Source of the DNA: Rhynchopus euleeides | Lineage: Eukaryota; Euglenozoa; Diplonemea; Diplonemida; Diplonemidae | Assembly (NCBI GenBank): GCA_963210315.1 | Contig: OY723239.1 | Location: 1,831,501-1,895,500 of the forward strand | Length of the DNA stretch: 64,000 nucleotides | Direction of reading: 5' to 3' | Part shown: positions 40,299 to 51,573 of the stretch, piece after piece | Layout: the number at the start of each line of letters is the position of its first letter | Numbering within the stretch: position 1 is the stretch's first letter | Program-made: the position numbers and the translations under genes | The notes under the pieces: model-generated | Told to the model about the DNA's origin: nothing | What the model saw: only the letters and a program-made list of their open reading frames with translations | Databases searched by the model: none

Positions 40299-43200
40299 CT
40301 CTGTTTCCTCCTTGTTGTCCAACTCTCCGACTTGCGTTTGATATGTCCCAGCTCCCCTTGCCAGAACTGCAAGGGTTGCATTTTGCAGGTCAATCAGCTG
40401 CTGTCCCTCGTCGAGTTGAAGGGAGGCGGTTTGGAGGCGAGTGGACACAACTGCACAACAATCCATGATATCCCGGAGCAACGCTGTTGTTTTGTAGTAT
40501 GCTGTGGTTGAGATCTCATGAAACACAGGTGGTGGGGGAGAAACCTTTTGCATCATCTTGAGACTTGCGGGGAGGTTCACAAACGCTGCCTTCATCACAT
40601 TGGCGGTATGCGCAGCCCAGCGAATTGTGTGTTCGCGTGGAAAGGTGAGCGCGTCTTTGTTTTCCTTTTCAAGAGCAACCAGCCGTTTGTGAGAAGTGTT
40701 GAAATATGTAAAGTAAGAGCGGGTAGTCTTACGATGAGCTTTTACAGCGCGAACATTGCGTATCACCTTTACGCTGTTCTGGTGAAGGTGGGAGAGGTCA
40801 TGAACAAGCAAGAGACGATGTGCAAACTCAGCTTCAAGCAGGGTTTTTGTAGCGATCATTGTTGTGGCCTGGTCCGACGCAAATGCCCACACAGACTGCT
40901 TCGCCCACAAAAACAGCCCCAATTCACGCAAGTGTGCACACATCCCATCCTTGATCCCCTGAGCCGTTGCTTCTTTCACATCGAAACAGCCCAGACACCA
41001 GTCCTTCACTTTCCCAGAGTCGCGGTCAAGTCCACACACAAAAAGAACCTGGATGTCCAGCTTGCCATAGGTGCTCCCATCTATCTTAATGGTCCCCACA
41101 GCACAGGCCTTCACCTCTTGCACCAGATTGTTTTGCACGACACGGTAGAGGACATCTTGCATATCCCTCCCAGCACAACGACTGTTGTGTGTAGCAAGAT
41201 GGGGGAGCCCACACATCTCAAGGTCACGTGCCTCGTTCGCAAGCCCTCCCATACCCCTCCCCTCCTGCGTCAGTGTCGCCACCTTGACGATGAGGCAATA
41301 GATGGCGCGTCTCTGATCCTCAGTCGCAGTGATGATTCTTTGCGCAACGGGTGTAGAACCTCTTTGAACATTGACAACAGGCGCTGGTGTGTTGATTGAG
41401 GGAGGTTGTTGGTGTTTGTCCTTCAGCCCAACTGCGGCCTTGTGCATGGCGGACTTCAGGTGGTTGAGTTGCAAGCTCTTCAAGGAACTGGCGGGTTGAT
41501 CAGCATTGATGTCCCCTGTGGCGAAGCGCAGAGACTTTCCCGAATACAACTTTTGCAACTCCACAAGTTCTTCCCTGCAAACTTTGCAAGCCAGGTTGTT
41601 ACCAGTCTTGACAAAACAGCTGGTATCAATTTGAGGGGCGCTCGTGCTCGGGCGCCTCGACATCAGGAGTTGAAGGGCGTCGATCTGTTGAACTTGCGGT
41701 TGAGTAGTAGCCAAAGCAGGGATCGCGACAAGGGACAGAAATGTGGAGTTGGCTGCGTTGTAAACGAGCCGGAGAGGAGACGTGGAGAGCACAGACGGGG
41801 TCATAGGTGGCAACACGCTCCTCGTGAAGCCGACCTCCGTGTTGTACTCATGGTACGCCACGCTCTTCTCCGTCGTTCGTGTTAGCATGACAAGGGAAGC
41901 CCTTGCCACACTTACAGTCAGACGACAGTCAGCAGTGAAGCGCTGCTCGGAGAGCACACAGTTCTTGAGGCGGATCACCTCATCCCACTGCTCGTCGTCC
42001 GAGCAGTCGCCCCTCTGCACCCGCCCCAGGAGGCCAGCGGCACTGGACGGTGTCGGGGTGTCCGGCCGCTTGCCCCCTGCGCCTGCCGCCAGCACAGCCA
42101 GCGCGTAGTGCCCCGAGGAGTGGGAGGCTCCGACGTCCGTCCATCCCAGCGCATCTTCAAACGACACAAGCTTCGTGCTTGTAACCTCTGGTGAACAGCT
42201 CAGACAAGAGATCGCCTCGAGAAGCACGAACTGCGGCGGAACAGGTCCTCCCAGGCGAGTGCTGTCGTAGATGAGCACTTTCGCCTTCCCCTGCGAGAAC
42301 AACGGAAACTCCACGGCGGGTTGGGGGTTGGCGAACGACACCGGCGGGGGCAGCAACACTGGAGGCGGCGGTTGTGGTGGCTGAGTTGGCGGCTCGATCA
42401 CGTCCAGGTCGACTTCGAGCTGTGCTGATTCAGGTGATGCGTCTCTCTTTCTCGCGTATAATCCCAGACAGAGTTTTTGGGAGGGGCGGCTATACGGGGT
42501 GCCCGTCATGCCCGCTGCTCGTCCCTCGCAGACGAGCGACCACCGCTCCTTCCCCGGGTCCCCCGTGCAGAGCTGCGCGGCGTACACCGCCTGCGTCCGG
42601 GTCTTGCCGCTTTTCGCGAGCACGACGCCGACCAGCCGGTAGTGCACAGCCGTGCCCTCCCCCCCCTCGACGCCAGCAAGCGTGAGGGGGCTGCTGCTGG
42701 GGTGGTTCTGCTTGTGGCCTTTGTTGTCGAACCGCTTGTAATCGATCATCAGAAGCTCAGGCAGGAGCTCGGCACAGGTCGTCCGCTTCTGTCTCTCGTT
42801 GCAGTCAGAGCACTTTGTAGATGTGTGCACCAGCGGCGGACCGTCCCCCTTCACCTCGACGGACGAGAAGGGGCCGAGGGTGGTCACCTGGGTGGGAGAG
42901 CTGGGGCAGGAGCACACGGTGTGAAAGCCCATGTTTCTCCCTTTTCCGAGGGGGCTCAGGTGGGGTTCGCTTTCCACGAGCGAGTGCCACGCGGCGGAGG
43001 GGTCACCACGGGGTAACCACGCCGCGGGGGCCGGCGTGTCATCGCTGCCGCCCCCCTCCCTCATCCACTTGAGGAGGTCCCCAAGCCGCCCCCTCGACTC
43101 CCGCAGGCGCGTGCTCGCGAGCACCTGCGCGACGCATGCCGCAGCATCCGTCACCTGCCCGCGCTCCGTCGGGCGCACATCCCCGTCGGTCGGGGAGAAG

Positions 43201-43555
43201 ACCCAATGTCTCCCCGATACCTTTGCAGACCGCATCCTGTTCAAGGTTTGGCGTGATGTGAGTGGGAGACGGGAGGAGCAGCATAAGTGCACGAACATTA
43301 TGAGCACTGGCATCTGAAAAAGCGTCGCAGCAAAGTGATTATTTCCTCCTAATTTGCCGCGTTGCGTTGACGCTTCCACCACCCGAGGCCTGCCGCCTTG
43401 ATGTGGGTGTCACACATGTGCCACGACATAGCTAGACATACAAAAGAAGCAAGATCGTCGGAATCACTTCTACACTTTTACGCTTCATGGGCGAGGAAAG
43501 AAGCACAGCGAACAGTTTTTTTTGGTACCACGTCTGAGGTGTAGGCCACACCACC

Positions 43556-43888
43556 ACCCCATACCCACCCCCAGGTGCAATTTTTTTTGCACCCGGAAAA
43601 TGTGTTCTTTTGACTGTTTGAGCACATCCAAGACCGGGAACATAAAAATTTTCTGCCAATACCAAGTAGGGTCACAATAAAATCCAAAGGAAAACAGTGC
43701 AAAAAAATAGTGACCACCACCCCCAGACCCACCCCCATACCCACCCCCGGGTGCAAATTTTTTTTGCACCCGGAAAATGTGTTATTTTGAATGTTTGAGC
43801 ACATCCAAGACCGGGAACATAAAAATTTTCTGCCAATACCAAGTAGGGTCACAATAAAATCCAAAGGAAAAAAGTGCAAAAAAATAGT
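43556..43888 (+). repeat. Two-copy tandem repeat, 176-bp period
   Basis: Each unit has a hairpin GGTGCAAATTTTTTTTGCACC (first copy slightly shorter), then GAGCACATCCAAGACCGGG and AAGTAGGGTCACAATAAAAT. It lies about 150 bp before the pirin-like gene and after the transposase, in otherwise gene-free DNA (43383-44042). Confidence 0.85.
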
Positions 43889-44042
43889 GCAAAAAAATAT
43901 TTTTTCCCCAAATTCCTATTTTCATTCCGTGAAATAGATACACGCCTGCAACGCTCCCCCCCCTTTTTTTCCCCCCGTGTGAAAATATACAACATCGCAC
44001 AATCCTGAACACAGTCCCCCCTCCCCCCCACCCCCTCCCACC

Positions 44043-46144
44043 ATGTCCAAAGAGGTGGTCGGCGAGGTCACCGCAGTCCCCGAACGCAGCTGCGGCGGTG
44101 CCGGGTGGAGCGTGCAACGCGCAATCGGGGAGGGCGCCCCCATCGACTTCCTCGACCCCATCCTGCTCCTAGAGGAGGTCTGCAGCGACGTCTCCTCACG
44201 CAGCCCTGCACTCCCCTGGGCACCCTACGCAGGCTTGGTCCGCGCGGTCTACGTGCTGGACGGCGGGATCGAATGGACCGCACGCCACCCCACCAAGGGG
44301 GACAAGACGGGCAGCGCCCTGAAAGGCGACGCCTTCATCCTCCACTCCCACCAGGGCGCTCTGGTCCAGGCCACCCCCATCGAAGACTACGACGCCTCCT
44401 CCCAGCGTCTCCGCCTTCTCGAGGTGTGGGTGCGCGACGCTGTGCAGAACGGCGGGAAGGACCCACTCGTTGACACCTACCGTGCGGACGAGCTGCCCAC
44501 CTCACGTGGGCCCGGATGGGCTGCCACGGTGATCATGGGGCGATTCAACATCAACGACCCTCTGAGCAGCACGCTCGTCGGATCTGCCACGCCCTGCTGC
44601 ATTGTCGACTTCAGGCTTGAGGGCGGCAAGTCTCTGGAGTACGCCATACCCGAGGGGTGGCACGCTGCGGTGTATGTCTACGAGGGGGAGGTGGAGATGC
44701 AGAGCAACATGAAGATCGTCCCGGCAGGCACGCTCACCGTGCTGGGCCCGGAGGGGTGCCAGCTGGAGGTGTGGGCGCAGGGGGGCCCGAGCAGGTTCGT
44801 CGTCGTCGCGGGGAGGGCTGTGGGGAGCGACGTGGAGAGGGAGGGGACACTTGTCGCGGCGTCGAGGCACGACCTCCGGGAGCTCATGTCAAACGAGGCG
44901 TTTGCAGCAGCCCTGCGGGCCACAGAGGATGTGCGGCGCAGCCATTCGCAGGCGAGGGCGTCGCGACCCCCTGCGTTTGCGCAGCAGGGGGATGGGGGTG
45001 GGGGCGGTGCGGAGGGCACAGGCAGCGGGCCGTCGTCATCGCCGTCGTCAGGTTCGCCGTCGTCGTTTTCGCGGGATATCCTGCTGCTGCATGATAATAT
45101 GGAGCGCTACGAGCGTGAGTTCAAAGCGTATTCAGAGAAGTGGGTTGGGTACCTTCAGGTATGGAGAGAGAGTGGTGGGGTGGTGGTGGGGGGGTGGTGA
45201 CCACGTTTTGTGTGGGGAGATCCTGCGCGGATCATAGCCCACCCCCGCCCATTTCTACGTCACAGCGGAGGCCCCTGGGGTGGTGGTGGTGTGAAGGAGA
45301 CTCTTCCTGGGGCAATGTCGAAAAGGCGGGTGATGGTCGCATGGTGGGCGGGGGGCGTGTGTGTGGGGGCGGTGGGATCGGTTATATTTTGAATGAGGAG
45401 AGAAGACTTGCAGGGCAGGTCCAAACCAGTTTTATTGCAAATGCCTCGTAGGGGGGGGGGGTCTCGCGACCAAGACACAGCTCTTCAGGCAGTGGGGGGG
45501 AAGTGGGGCTGCTGCCCACTTTTAGCGAGGGCCCCCCTCAGTAGAGTGGGATTTGGATGAGTTTGGTCTTTGTTGCTGCATGGTGAGAAGTGCCACACCC
45601 ATCACACCACACACGCCACAGAAACTGCACCAGAAGATAAAGGACGACCCCTCCAACACCACGCTGCGAGAAGAATATAAGGCACGGCATCGGCAGTACA
45701 ACACCTATGTATGCTGCTGATCGGGAACACGCCAAACAGGGCTGGTGTTTCTCAGTGGTGCCCCATGCTGCCGGTTCAGGAAGTGACCGTAAACCAGCCA
45801 ATCGGTGATATTTCGAGGCCCAAACAGACTTGTTGATTGTGTCTTCGTTGCTTTGTAGCAGGTTTCAGCGGACAAACAACGCTATATATTTCTTGTTGCT
45901 GTGTGGAGGGGGTATCTGAAACGCTGCCTGCGAGTCTGTTTATTTGCATTCTTTGGTGTGTTATCTCGTTTTGCTGTCACTTCACAATCCAGCAGGGGCA
46001 CGTATAGTTTATTTTTGAGGGTGAAACGGCACCCACACCCACACACCACCCACCCTTCCACAGCTTGCACAGTACAACGACAAGGTGCGCGAATACAACG
46101 AGAAGAAGGCAGCAGCAGCTGGCGCACCCCCCCCTCTCGATTAA
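44043..46144 (+). CDS. Pirin-like cupin protein with altered metal site (two exons)
   Basis: Exon 1 is 44043-45158, the intron 45159-46063 (CAG|GTATGG donor; acceptor TTCCACAG after a C-rich tract), and exon 2 46064-46144; 398 aa. An acceptor 9 bp further on is also in frame. The fold call rests on the order DPILLLEE, YVLDGGIEW, ALKGDAFIL, LRLLEVWV, then a second cupin half with CIVDFRLEGG and WHAAVYVYEGEVEM. Pirins bind iron through His-x-His and a later His-x-Glu. The matching positions here are A60 and Y62 (PWAPYAG) and Q109 and T111 (ALVQATP), so the metal site is lost. Known pirins are transcription cofactors or quercetinases; neither role can be assumed here. The extra C-terminus has a Gly/Ser-rich linker and a helical tail (RYEREFKAYSEKW) continued by exon 2. 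Confidence 0.7.
45194..45275 (-). mobile_element. 3'-end fragment of a LINE inside the intron
   Basis: The reverse complement matches 56610-56694, the 3' end of the LINE ORF region, through CTACGTCACAGCGGAGGCCCC and AGATCCTGCGCGGATCAT. Only the last 80 or so bases are present, as in an extreme 5'-truncated insertion. It lies 35 bp after the donor site, antisense to the host gene. Confidence 0.8.
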
Positions 46145-46658
46145 CGCAGCACACATAACCGACCCCTCCCCCCTCCCCCCTATCGCATCTGTCTGCATGC
46201 GCGCGACTCTATCCCAGAAGGAAGCTGATGGAGGGGTGAGGGTCTCCCACAATGCACTAATAGGGGCTCCCCGTTCGCCACACGGTGGACTCCCGCACGT
46301 CGGGGTAGACCCTTTTGGGATATCGGAATATCGGGGGTCTGGCGAGGTCCGACCCCCCGCTCGCGGGGGGGTCGTCTGGGCACCAAAAATAGCAGGGCAG
46401 ACTCCAGATATCGGGGGTCCATACCCCCCGCCCCCGGGGGGGGTGGGGGTCCACCGTGCACCCCCCTCCCCACCTCCGAACAGGCTGTGTGCCCCCGCAC
46501 CCTGCCACGCACACACAGCTGTTGCCATAGAGGGCGTGGGGTGGGACGGCACATCGCTCTATCCCACTTCCATTCCCATCTCTTTCTCTTTCTCTTCTCT
46601 TCTCTGCCCACACCCCCCCCCCTCCTGAAACCACCTGTGGTGACGGCAAGAAAAGGGA

Positions 46659-46715
46659 AAACATATTGCGAGGGGGTGCTGGGCGACTTGCCTTTGCCTT
46701 CACTTCTCGACAGCC
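46659..46715 (+). repeat. Short dispersed repeat, ATTGCGAGRAGGTGCTGGG family (copy b)
   Basis: Aligned with 37391-37450 and 50511-50570; preceded, as in the third copy, by an A-rich stretch. Confidence 0.5.
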
Positions 46716-47285
46716 AACTCACTCCGAAACCCCGCCTGCTGCAGGCGCTGCGCAGGTGGTGGTGGGTCGCCCGACGAAGGAGATTTCGCCCTCCCTCCCC
46801 CCTAGCGTTGTCTATCCCGGGGGCGATGTATGCAAGCATGGGTGTGGGGGGGTGGGGGTGGGGGCCCCTGGCAGGCACTTCCCCGAGAGAGGGAGTGTCG
46901 GGGGAAGCAGCGTATGGGCGCTGCCGACGCATCCTTCCGGACTCACTGTGGTCTGGCCGTCTCCATGGCACGGCCAGCGTTGTGATGTGTGATGCATGCG
47001 CAGGTGTTGGAGCAGGTTGTGTGGCCCGCCCCCCCCCCCCCCCCCCCATCCCGGTCAGCGGTGGTTTCTCTGAGCGGCTGTATATTGGAGCGTCGATCGC
47101 ACACACTGAGGGGGGAGGGGGAGGGGACAGCACCTGCTTTCTCGATCCGGTCACCACACCCACACACACAGCGGGTGGGCTAGGACCCGTGCAGGGTTAA
47201 CCCACCTAAAAAAGTGATTAACATACACACAGCACATGGCAATCTTTTTGTTTAGTCATGCGCAGATGCACAGGGGGGGGGGGGG

Positions 47286-47381
47286 TGGGGCCTTAGGCCC
47301 AGGAGTGCTGAATAGTGAGCTTTGAGTTGCCTCACAAACAGGGCGGCAAAACTGACACAGTTTGGCACTTAGGGGTGCCCT
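47286..47381 (+). repeat. Short dispersed repeat, GGGGCCTTCGC family (copy b)
   Basis: Shares GGGGCCTTAGG, AGGAGTGCTGAATAGTGAGC, TTGCCTCACA and CTGACACAGTTTGGCAC with 17146-17232. It ends GGGGTGCCCTCAG. Confidence 0.6.
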
Positions 47382-47502
47382 CAGTAGCAGTTGAGTGGGC
47401 GGCGCAACTCTGGTTTCAAAGACACATGCATACACACGCACACATCCTGCAGGCATCGTATAGTTTTTCTAGTTTCAAACAAAAAAAAACCAGCCAGCAA
47501 CC

Positions 47503-49611
47503 ATGGCGGAGACATTCGCGTTCCAGGCGGAGATCAACCAGTTGATGAGCCTGATCATCAACACCTTCTACTCCAACAAGGAGATCTTCCTGCGTGAGCT
47601 GATCTCCAACTCGAGCGATGCGCTCGACAAGATCCGCCACATGTCCCTGGTGGACAAGGAGGCCCTGGGCGAGGAGGAGCGCATGCACATCCAGATTGTG
47701 GCCGACAAGGCCAACAAGACGATCACCATCACCGACACCGGTGTGGGGATGACCAAGGCTGACCTGGTGAACAACCTGGGGACGATCGCGCGCTCCGGCA
47801 CCAAGGCCTTCATGGAGGCCCTGGAGGCTGGTGCCGACATGTCGATGATCGGGCAGTTCGGTGTGGGTTTCTACTCCGCCTACCTGGTGAGCGACAAGGT
47901 GACGGTGGTGTCGAAGAACAACGACGACGAGTGCCACATCTGGGAGTCCGCTGCCGGCGGGACCTTCACCGTGGCGAAGCACGAGGACCCCGAGCTGAAG
48001 CGTGGTACCCGCATCGTGTGCCACCTGAAGGACGACCAGCTGGAGTACCTTGAGGAGAAGCGCATCAAGGACCTGGTGAAGAAGCACAGCGAGTTCATCG
48101 GCTACGACATCGAGCTGGAGGTGGAGAAGACCACCGAGAAGGAGGTGACGGACGACGAGGCCGAGGAGGAGGAGGAGAAGAAGGACGAGGAGGAGAAGAA
48201 GGAGGGCGAGGAGGACGAGCCCAAGAAGGAGGAGGTGAAGGAGAAGGAGAAGAAGACCAAGAAGGTCAAGGAGGTGACGAAGGAGATGGAGAAGCTGAAC
48301 AAGAACAAGCCGCTGTGGACCCGTGACCCCAAGGAGATCACCAAGGAGGAGTACGCGTCGTTCTACAAGGCCATCTCCAACGACTGGGAGGACCACCTGG
48401 CTGTGAAGCACTTCGCTGTGGAGGGCCAGCTGGAGTTCCGTGCCATGCTGTTCATCCCGCGCCGCGCGCCCTTCGACCAGTTCGAGCCCAACAAGAAGAA
48501 GAACAACATCAAGCTGTACGTGCGCCGTGTGTTCATCATGGACAACTGCGAGGACCTGATCCCCGAGTGGCTGTCCTTCGTGAAGGGTATCGTCGACAGC
48601 GAGGACCTGCCCCTCAACATCTCGCGTGAGAACCTGCAGCAGAACAAGATCCTGAAGGTGATCCGCAAGAACATCGTGAAGAAGGTGGTGGAGATGTTCG
48701 AGGAGATGTCGGAGAACAAGGAGGACTACGCCAAGTTCTACGAGCACTTCGGGAAGAACGTGAAGCTCGGGATCCACGAGGACTCGCAGAACCGCAAGAA
48801 GCTGAGCGAGTTCCTGCGCTACTACAGCACCAAGAGCGGTGACGAGATGACCTCGCTGAAGGACTACGTGACCCGCATGAAGGAGGGCCAGAAGGAGCTG
48901 TACTACATCACCGGCGAGAGCAAGGGCAAGCTGGAGAACTCCCCCTTCATCGAGCAGTGCAAGAAGCGCGGCTACGAGGTGCTGCTGATGACCGACCCCA
49001 TCGACGAGTACGCCATGCAGCAGATGAAGGAGTACGAGGACAAGAAGTTCCGCTGCGTCACCAAGGAGGGCCTGACCTTCGAGGAGACGGAGGAGGAGAA
49101 GAAGAAGCGCGAGGAGGAGAAGGCGTCGTACGAGACCCTGTGCAAGACGATGAAGGACATCCTGGGCGACAAGGTCGAGAAGGTGATGCTCAGCGACCGC
49201 CTGGCCCAGGCCCCCTGCATCCTGGTCACCTCGGAGTACGGCTGGAGCGCACACATGGAGCAGATCATGAAGATGCAGGCCCTGCGCGACAACTCCACCT
49301 CGAGCTACATGCAGTCGAAGAAGACGATGGAGATCAACCCCGCGCACCCCATCGTGAAGACCCTGAAGGCCAAGGCCGACAGCGACGCCAACGACAAGAC
49401 CGTGAAGGACCTTGTCCTGCTGCTGCACGAGACCTCTCTGCTGACCTCGGGCTTCTCCCTGGAGGACCCCTCGTCGTATGCTGAGCGCATCCACCGCATG
49501 ATCAAGCTGGGGCTGAGCATCGACGACGACGACGACGAGGACGTGCCTGTCGTGGCCGACACCACCGCCGCTGAGGACGAGGGTGAGTCGAAGATGGAGG
49601 AGGTCGACTAA
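47503..49611 (+). CDS. HSP90: Cytosolic HSP90 chaperone
   Basis: 702 aa, one exon, complete. It is the ATP-driven dimeric chaperone of the cytosol. GHKL ATPase domain at about 1-210: E32 and N36 in [14 protein letters not shown]78 in TDTGVGM, and the glycine lid [13 protein letters not shown] (117-129). An acidic/Lys-rich charged linker lies at about 212-285. The middle domain includes the catalytic-loop Arg in [11 protein letters not shown]. The C-terminal dimerisation region ends MEEVD, the TPR-cochaperone docking signal of cytosolic forms. It has no signal peptide or KDEL. Very strong G/C third-position bias fits high expression and creates a long antisense open frame. The sequence resembles euglenozoan HSP83/90 from memory; a tree would settle this. 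Start at the ATG in ACCATGG. Confidence 0.98.
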   Translation: MAETFAFQAEINQLMSLIINTFYSNKEIFLRELISNSSDALDKIRHMSLVDKEALGEEERMHIQIVADKANKTITITDTGVGMTKADLVNNLGTIARSGTKAFMEALEAGADMSMIGQFGVGFYSAYLVSDKVTVVSKNNDDECHIWESAAGGTFTVAKHEDPELKRGTRIVCHLKDDQLEYLEEKRIKDLVKKHSEFIGYDIELEVEKTTEKEVTDDEAEEEEEKKDEEEKKEGEEDEPKKEEVKEKEKKTKKVKEVTKEMEKLNKNKPLWTRDPKEITKEEYASFYKAISNDWEDHLAVKHFAVEGQLEFRAMLFIPRRAPFDQFEPNKKKNNIKLYVRRVFIMDNCEDLIPEWLSFVKGIVDSEDLPLNISRENLQQNKILKVIRKNIVKKVVEMFEEMSENKEDYAKFYEHFGKNVKLGIHEDSQNRKKLSEFLRYYSTKSGDEMTSLKDYVTRMKEGQKELYYITGESKGKLENSPFIEQCKKRGYEVLLMTDPIDEYAMQQMKEYEDKKFRCVTKEGLTFEETEEEKKKREEEKASYETLCKTMKDILGDKVEKVMLSDRLAQAPCILVTSEYGWSAHMEQIMKMQALRDNSTSSYMQSKKTMEINPAHPIVKTLKAKADSDANDKTVKDLVLLLHETSLLTSGFSLEDPSSYAERIHRMIKLGLSIDDDDDEDVPVVADTTAAEDEGESKMEEVD

Positions 49612-50788
49612 GCGCATCAGCACTGCTGACCCGCACCCCCACCCCGGTTCGTATTGATGGGTGTCAAATCCCTTCCAAGCAAACAGCAGGGATGGTTTTG
49701 AAATATCTCTCATCTCTGATAAAGGCAGCCTTGCCGCCCCGCTACCCCGCCACCACCCCATCCCAGATGGGCGGGTGGGCAGCAAACGTTAAATCAACAA
49801 CAACGAGGGGAGGCTGCAGGATCTCCCCCCATATACCCCCCCTACCACCCCCACTCAGTGCAGCCGCCAACCCCCCCTCTAGTTTCAGTGGTCTCAAGCT
49901 TGGCTGTCCCGCCTGCCTATTGATTCACCCAGCTGCACCGGTGTTCAAACCTCCGCCGGTGTGTGGTTTCTTTTCGAGATGATTATTTTTGCGATAACCC
50001 TGTGTCTCGGGGCTGGCGGTAAATAAAAGCTGGGCAAAATTGGCATGCCCCTTGAAGTAGTGGGCCTGGTTTTTTTTTTTGCATGGATGGTGCCAATTCG
50101 ACGACGGCGGAGAGTCACGCAATGAAGGGCAAAGAAGGGCCACGCGTCGCCGCGAGGCTTCACAGGGCCGTGACGATAGCTTCATATGATGGTTTCGCCG
50201 CACCCCCCACCCCACCCCCCCCGCCACTGCATTTTTCAGTTGGCATTCTCTCGCGTGCCTTGGGGTACACCTTGCCCCCCTGCATGTTTGCCCCTGTTTG
50301 AGGCAACCCCAGGGACACCCATCTTGGCCACTAAAAACTCGCCCTCCACCCCCACCATCTCGGACACAACCTGCATCACGAAGGGAGGTCAAGGGGTGTG
50401 ATTTGCCCTCTGACTTCTACCTCTATTTCACAAACTCCCCTCCCCCCTCCTCACTTGATTCACCCTGGACAGCATATCCGGTGTGGTGATTGCAAAAAAA
50501 AAGGGGGACTAACATTGCAAGGAGGTGCTGGGAGACTTACTTTTCCATTCACTCTCGACGATCAAAACCCCCCCCCCCCTCCTCCTCCTCACCGCCACTC
50601 TCAGGGATAACCCAACCGGGCAACACACACCGCACGCGTGCGCGCGCATCCGGCTGCCCCCTCACTTCTGCTCCAACTCCCGCTTTCTGCCCCTTTGTGA
50701 TCTCGCGCCCTTCACTACCCTCGGGAAGACCTCGGAAGGGTACCTGCAGCGACAGCTTGCTGCTGCCGAGCGGACAGACCAGGGCACA
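49612..50788. other. Intergenic region between HSP90 and the tetraspan gene
   Basis: C-rich with no gene supported. The frame of the tetraspan gene is open upstream back to 50525, but no domain or membrane segment is seen there. A possible acceptor-like TACCTGCAG lies near 50747. Confidence 0.5.
50511..50570 (+). repeat. Short dispersed repeat, ATTGCGAGRAGGTGCTGGG family (copy c)
   Basis: CTAACATTGCAAGGAGGTGC, GGGAGACTT, TTTTCCATTCACTCTCGACG, followed by a poly-C run. Third plus-strand copy. Confidence 0.55.
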
Positions 50789-51573
50789 ATGAACCCTACA
50801 GTGGTGAAAGCGATCATATTCTTCGTCTGCCTGCTTGTGTGGGTGCTGCAGATTGTGGCGCTGGCCGACCCGACAGGGTACATCAAAGTGGAGTCCCCCG
50901 CGTTGGAAATCCTCCACTACAAATGCGGGCTGTTTGAGTGCAACAAGGGTGATTGCAACCTGCGGGATTGCCTCGGTGACGAGGATGACCAGCTCATGGT
51001 GCGTGTCTCCTGCGCCTTTGCTATCCTGGCCCTGATCTTGATGACTGTGCAGCTGATCATCCACGGCTTGCTTATCCCCGCAAAGTGCCTCGGGAAGCTG
51101 ATGCAGATCAAGGCGATGTCGATGCTGGTGAAGTTCTTCTGGGTGTTCCACCTGATCACCGCCATCTTCCTCATCGTCTCCTGGGCCCTGCTGGCTGCGC
51201 TGTACGACGACCGCTACGCCGACATCGCGGATCTGCAGCACGGCTTCGTCTTCCTCATCATCAACACTGTGTTCGAGCTGGTCCTCGCGGCTGCGTGCTT
51301 CAAGCACCTCCACAGCGAGGGCCCGATGATCCTGAAAAACAAGGCGCCCCCCCCGCCCCCGGCGTACCCGCACCACGAGCGCCCGAACCCGATTGAGCGT
51401 GAGGTATGTTCTGTACAGGGGAGGGAGGGGAAGGGACCATATTTGTAGTGGGTCGATCATGTGCAGATATTTGTGTGTGCATATCAATTCGTTGTTTCAT
51501 TTTTGCGTGGAAGTGTCAGCATAGCAAACGGAAATTGAAGAAAAAAAAAGTGCAGAATGAGCTCAGCGATTAG
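50789..51573 (+). CDS. Four-pass membrane protein, amastin/claudin-like topology (two exons)
   Basis: Exon 1 is 50789-51403, the intron 51404-51519 (GAG|GTATGT donor, acceptor AAGTGTCAG after a T-rich stretch) and exon 2 51520-51573; 222 aa. Helices lie at about 4-25, 69-95, 112-138 and 151-173. The first extracellular loop has evenly spaced cysteines, C46-x4-C51-x4-C56-x4-C61. The tail has a Pro-rich stretch (about 187-198) and, from exon 2, a Lys-rich patch (KRKLKKKK), so both ends are probably cytosolic. The topology is that of amastin and claudin-type tetraspans. I could not match the amastin signature, so the family is left open. Start chosen at the ATG directly before the first helix. 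Confidence 0.62.

Larger units (their letters stand above)
37875..43382 (-). pseudogene. hAT-like transposase with divergent ubiquitin-protease-like N-terminus, split by an insertion
   Basis: The N-terminal part is 43382-40299 (1,028 codons) and the C-terminal part 38660-37875 (262 codons with stop). They share one frame once the 38668-40298 insert and one 7-bp repeat are ignored, giving about 1,289 aa. Residues 75-290 resemble a USP/UCH fold: zinc ligands CSC and CSDC, LPELLMIDYKRF, HYRLVGVVLAKSG; the usual catalytic His is absent in TQAVYAAQL. Residues 600-650 form a TTF/BED-like finger (CKVC, H642, H648). From 766 the hAT core shows DGSTYGK (first Asp), ASDQATTM (second Asp) and VHDLSHLHQN. 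The C-terminal part carries the hAT dimerisation region with AIAISPTTVIVESAHSKIKA, including the likely catalytic Glu. As it stands, translation ends in the insert's inverted repeat, removing that Glu. It may be a transposon or a host gene derived from one. Confidence 0.75.
46145..47502. other. Intergenic region before HSP90
   Basis: No gene is supported. It holds repeated GATATCGGGGGTC motifs (46320-46430) with GC-rich hairpins, a poly-C run at 47030-47047, a poly-G run near 47271 and two dispersed repeats listed separately. TTTTTCTAG at about 47466 is a plausible splice-acceptor-like site just before the HSP90 start. Confidence 0.55.

Noticed and set aside
47416..49785. 789-codon open frame antisense to HSP90
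   Set aside because: Caused by the extreme G/C third-position bias of the HSP90 gene. The product is a Leu/His/Val-rich low-complexity string with no domain.
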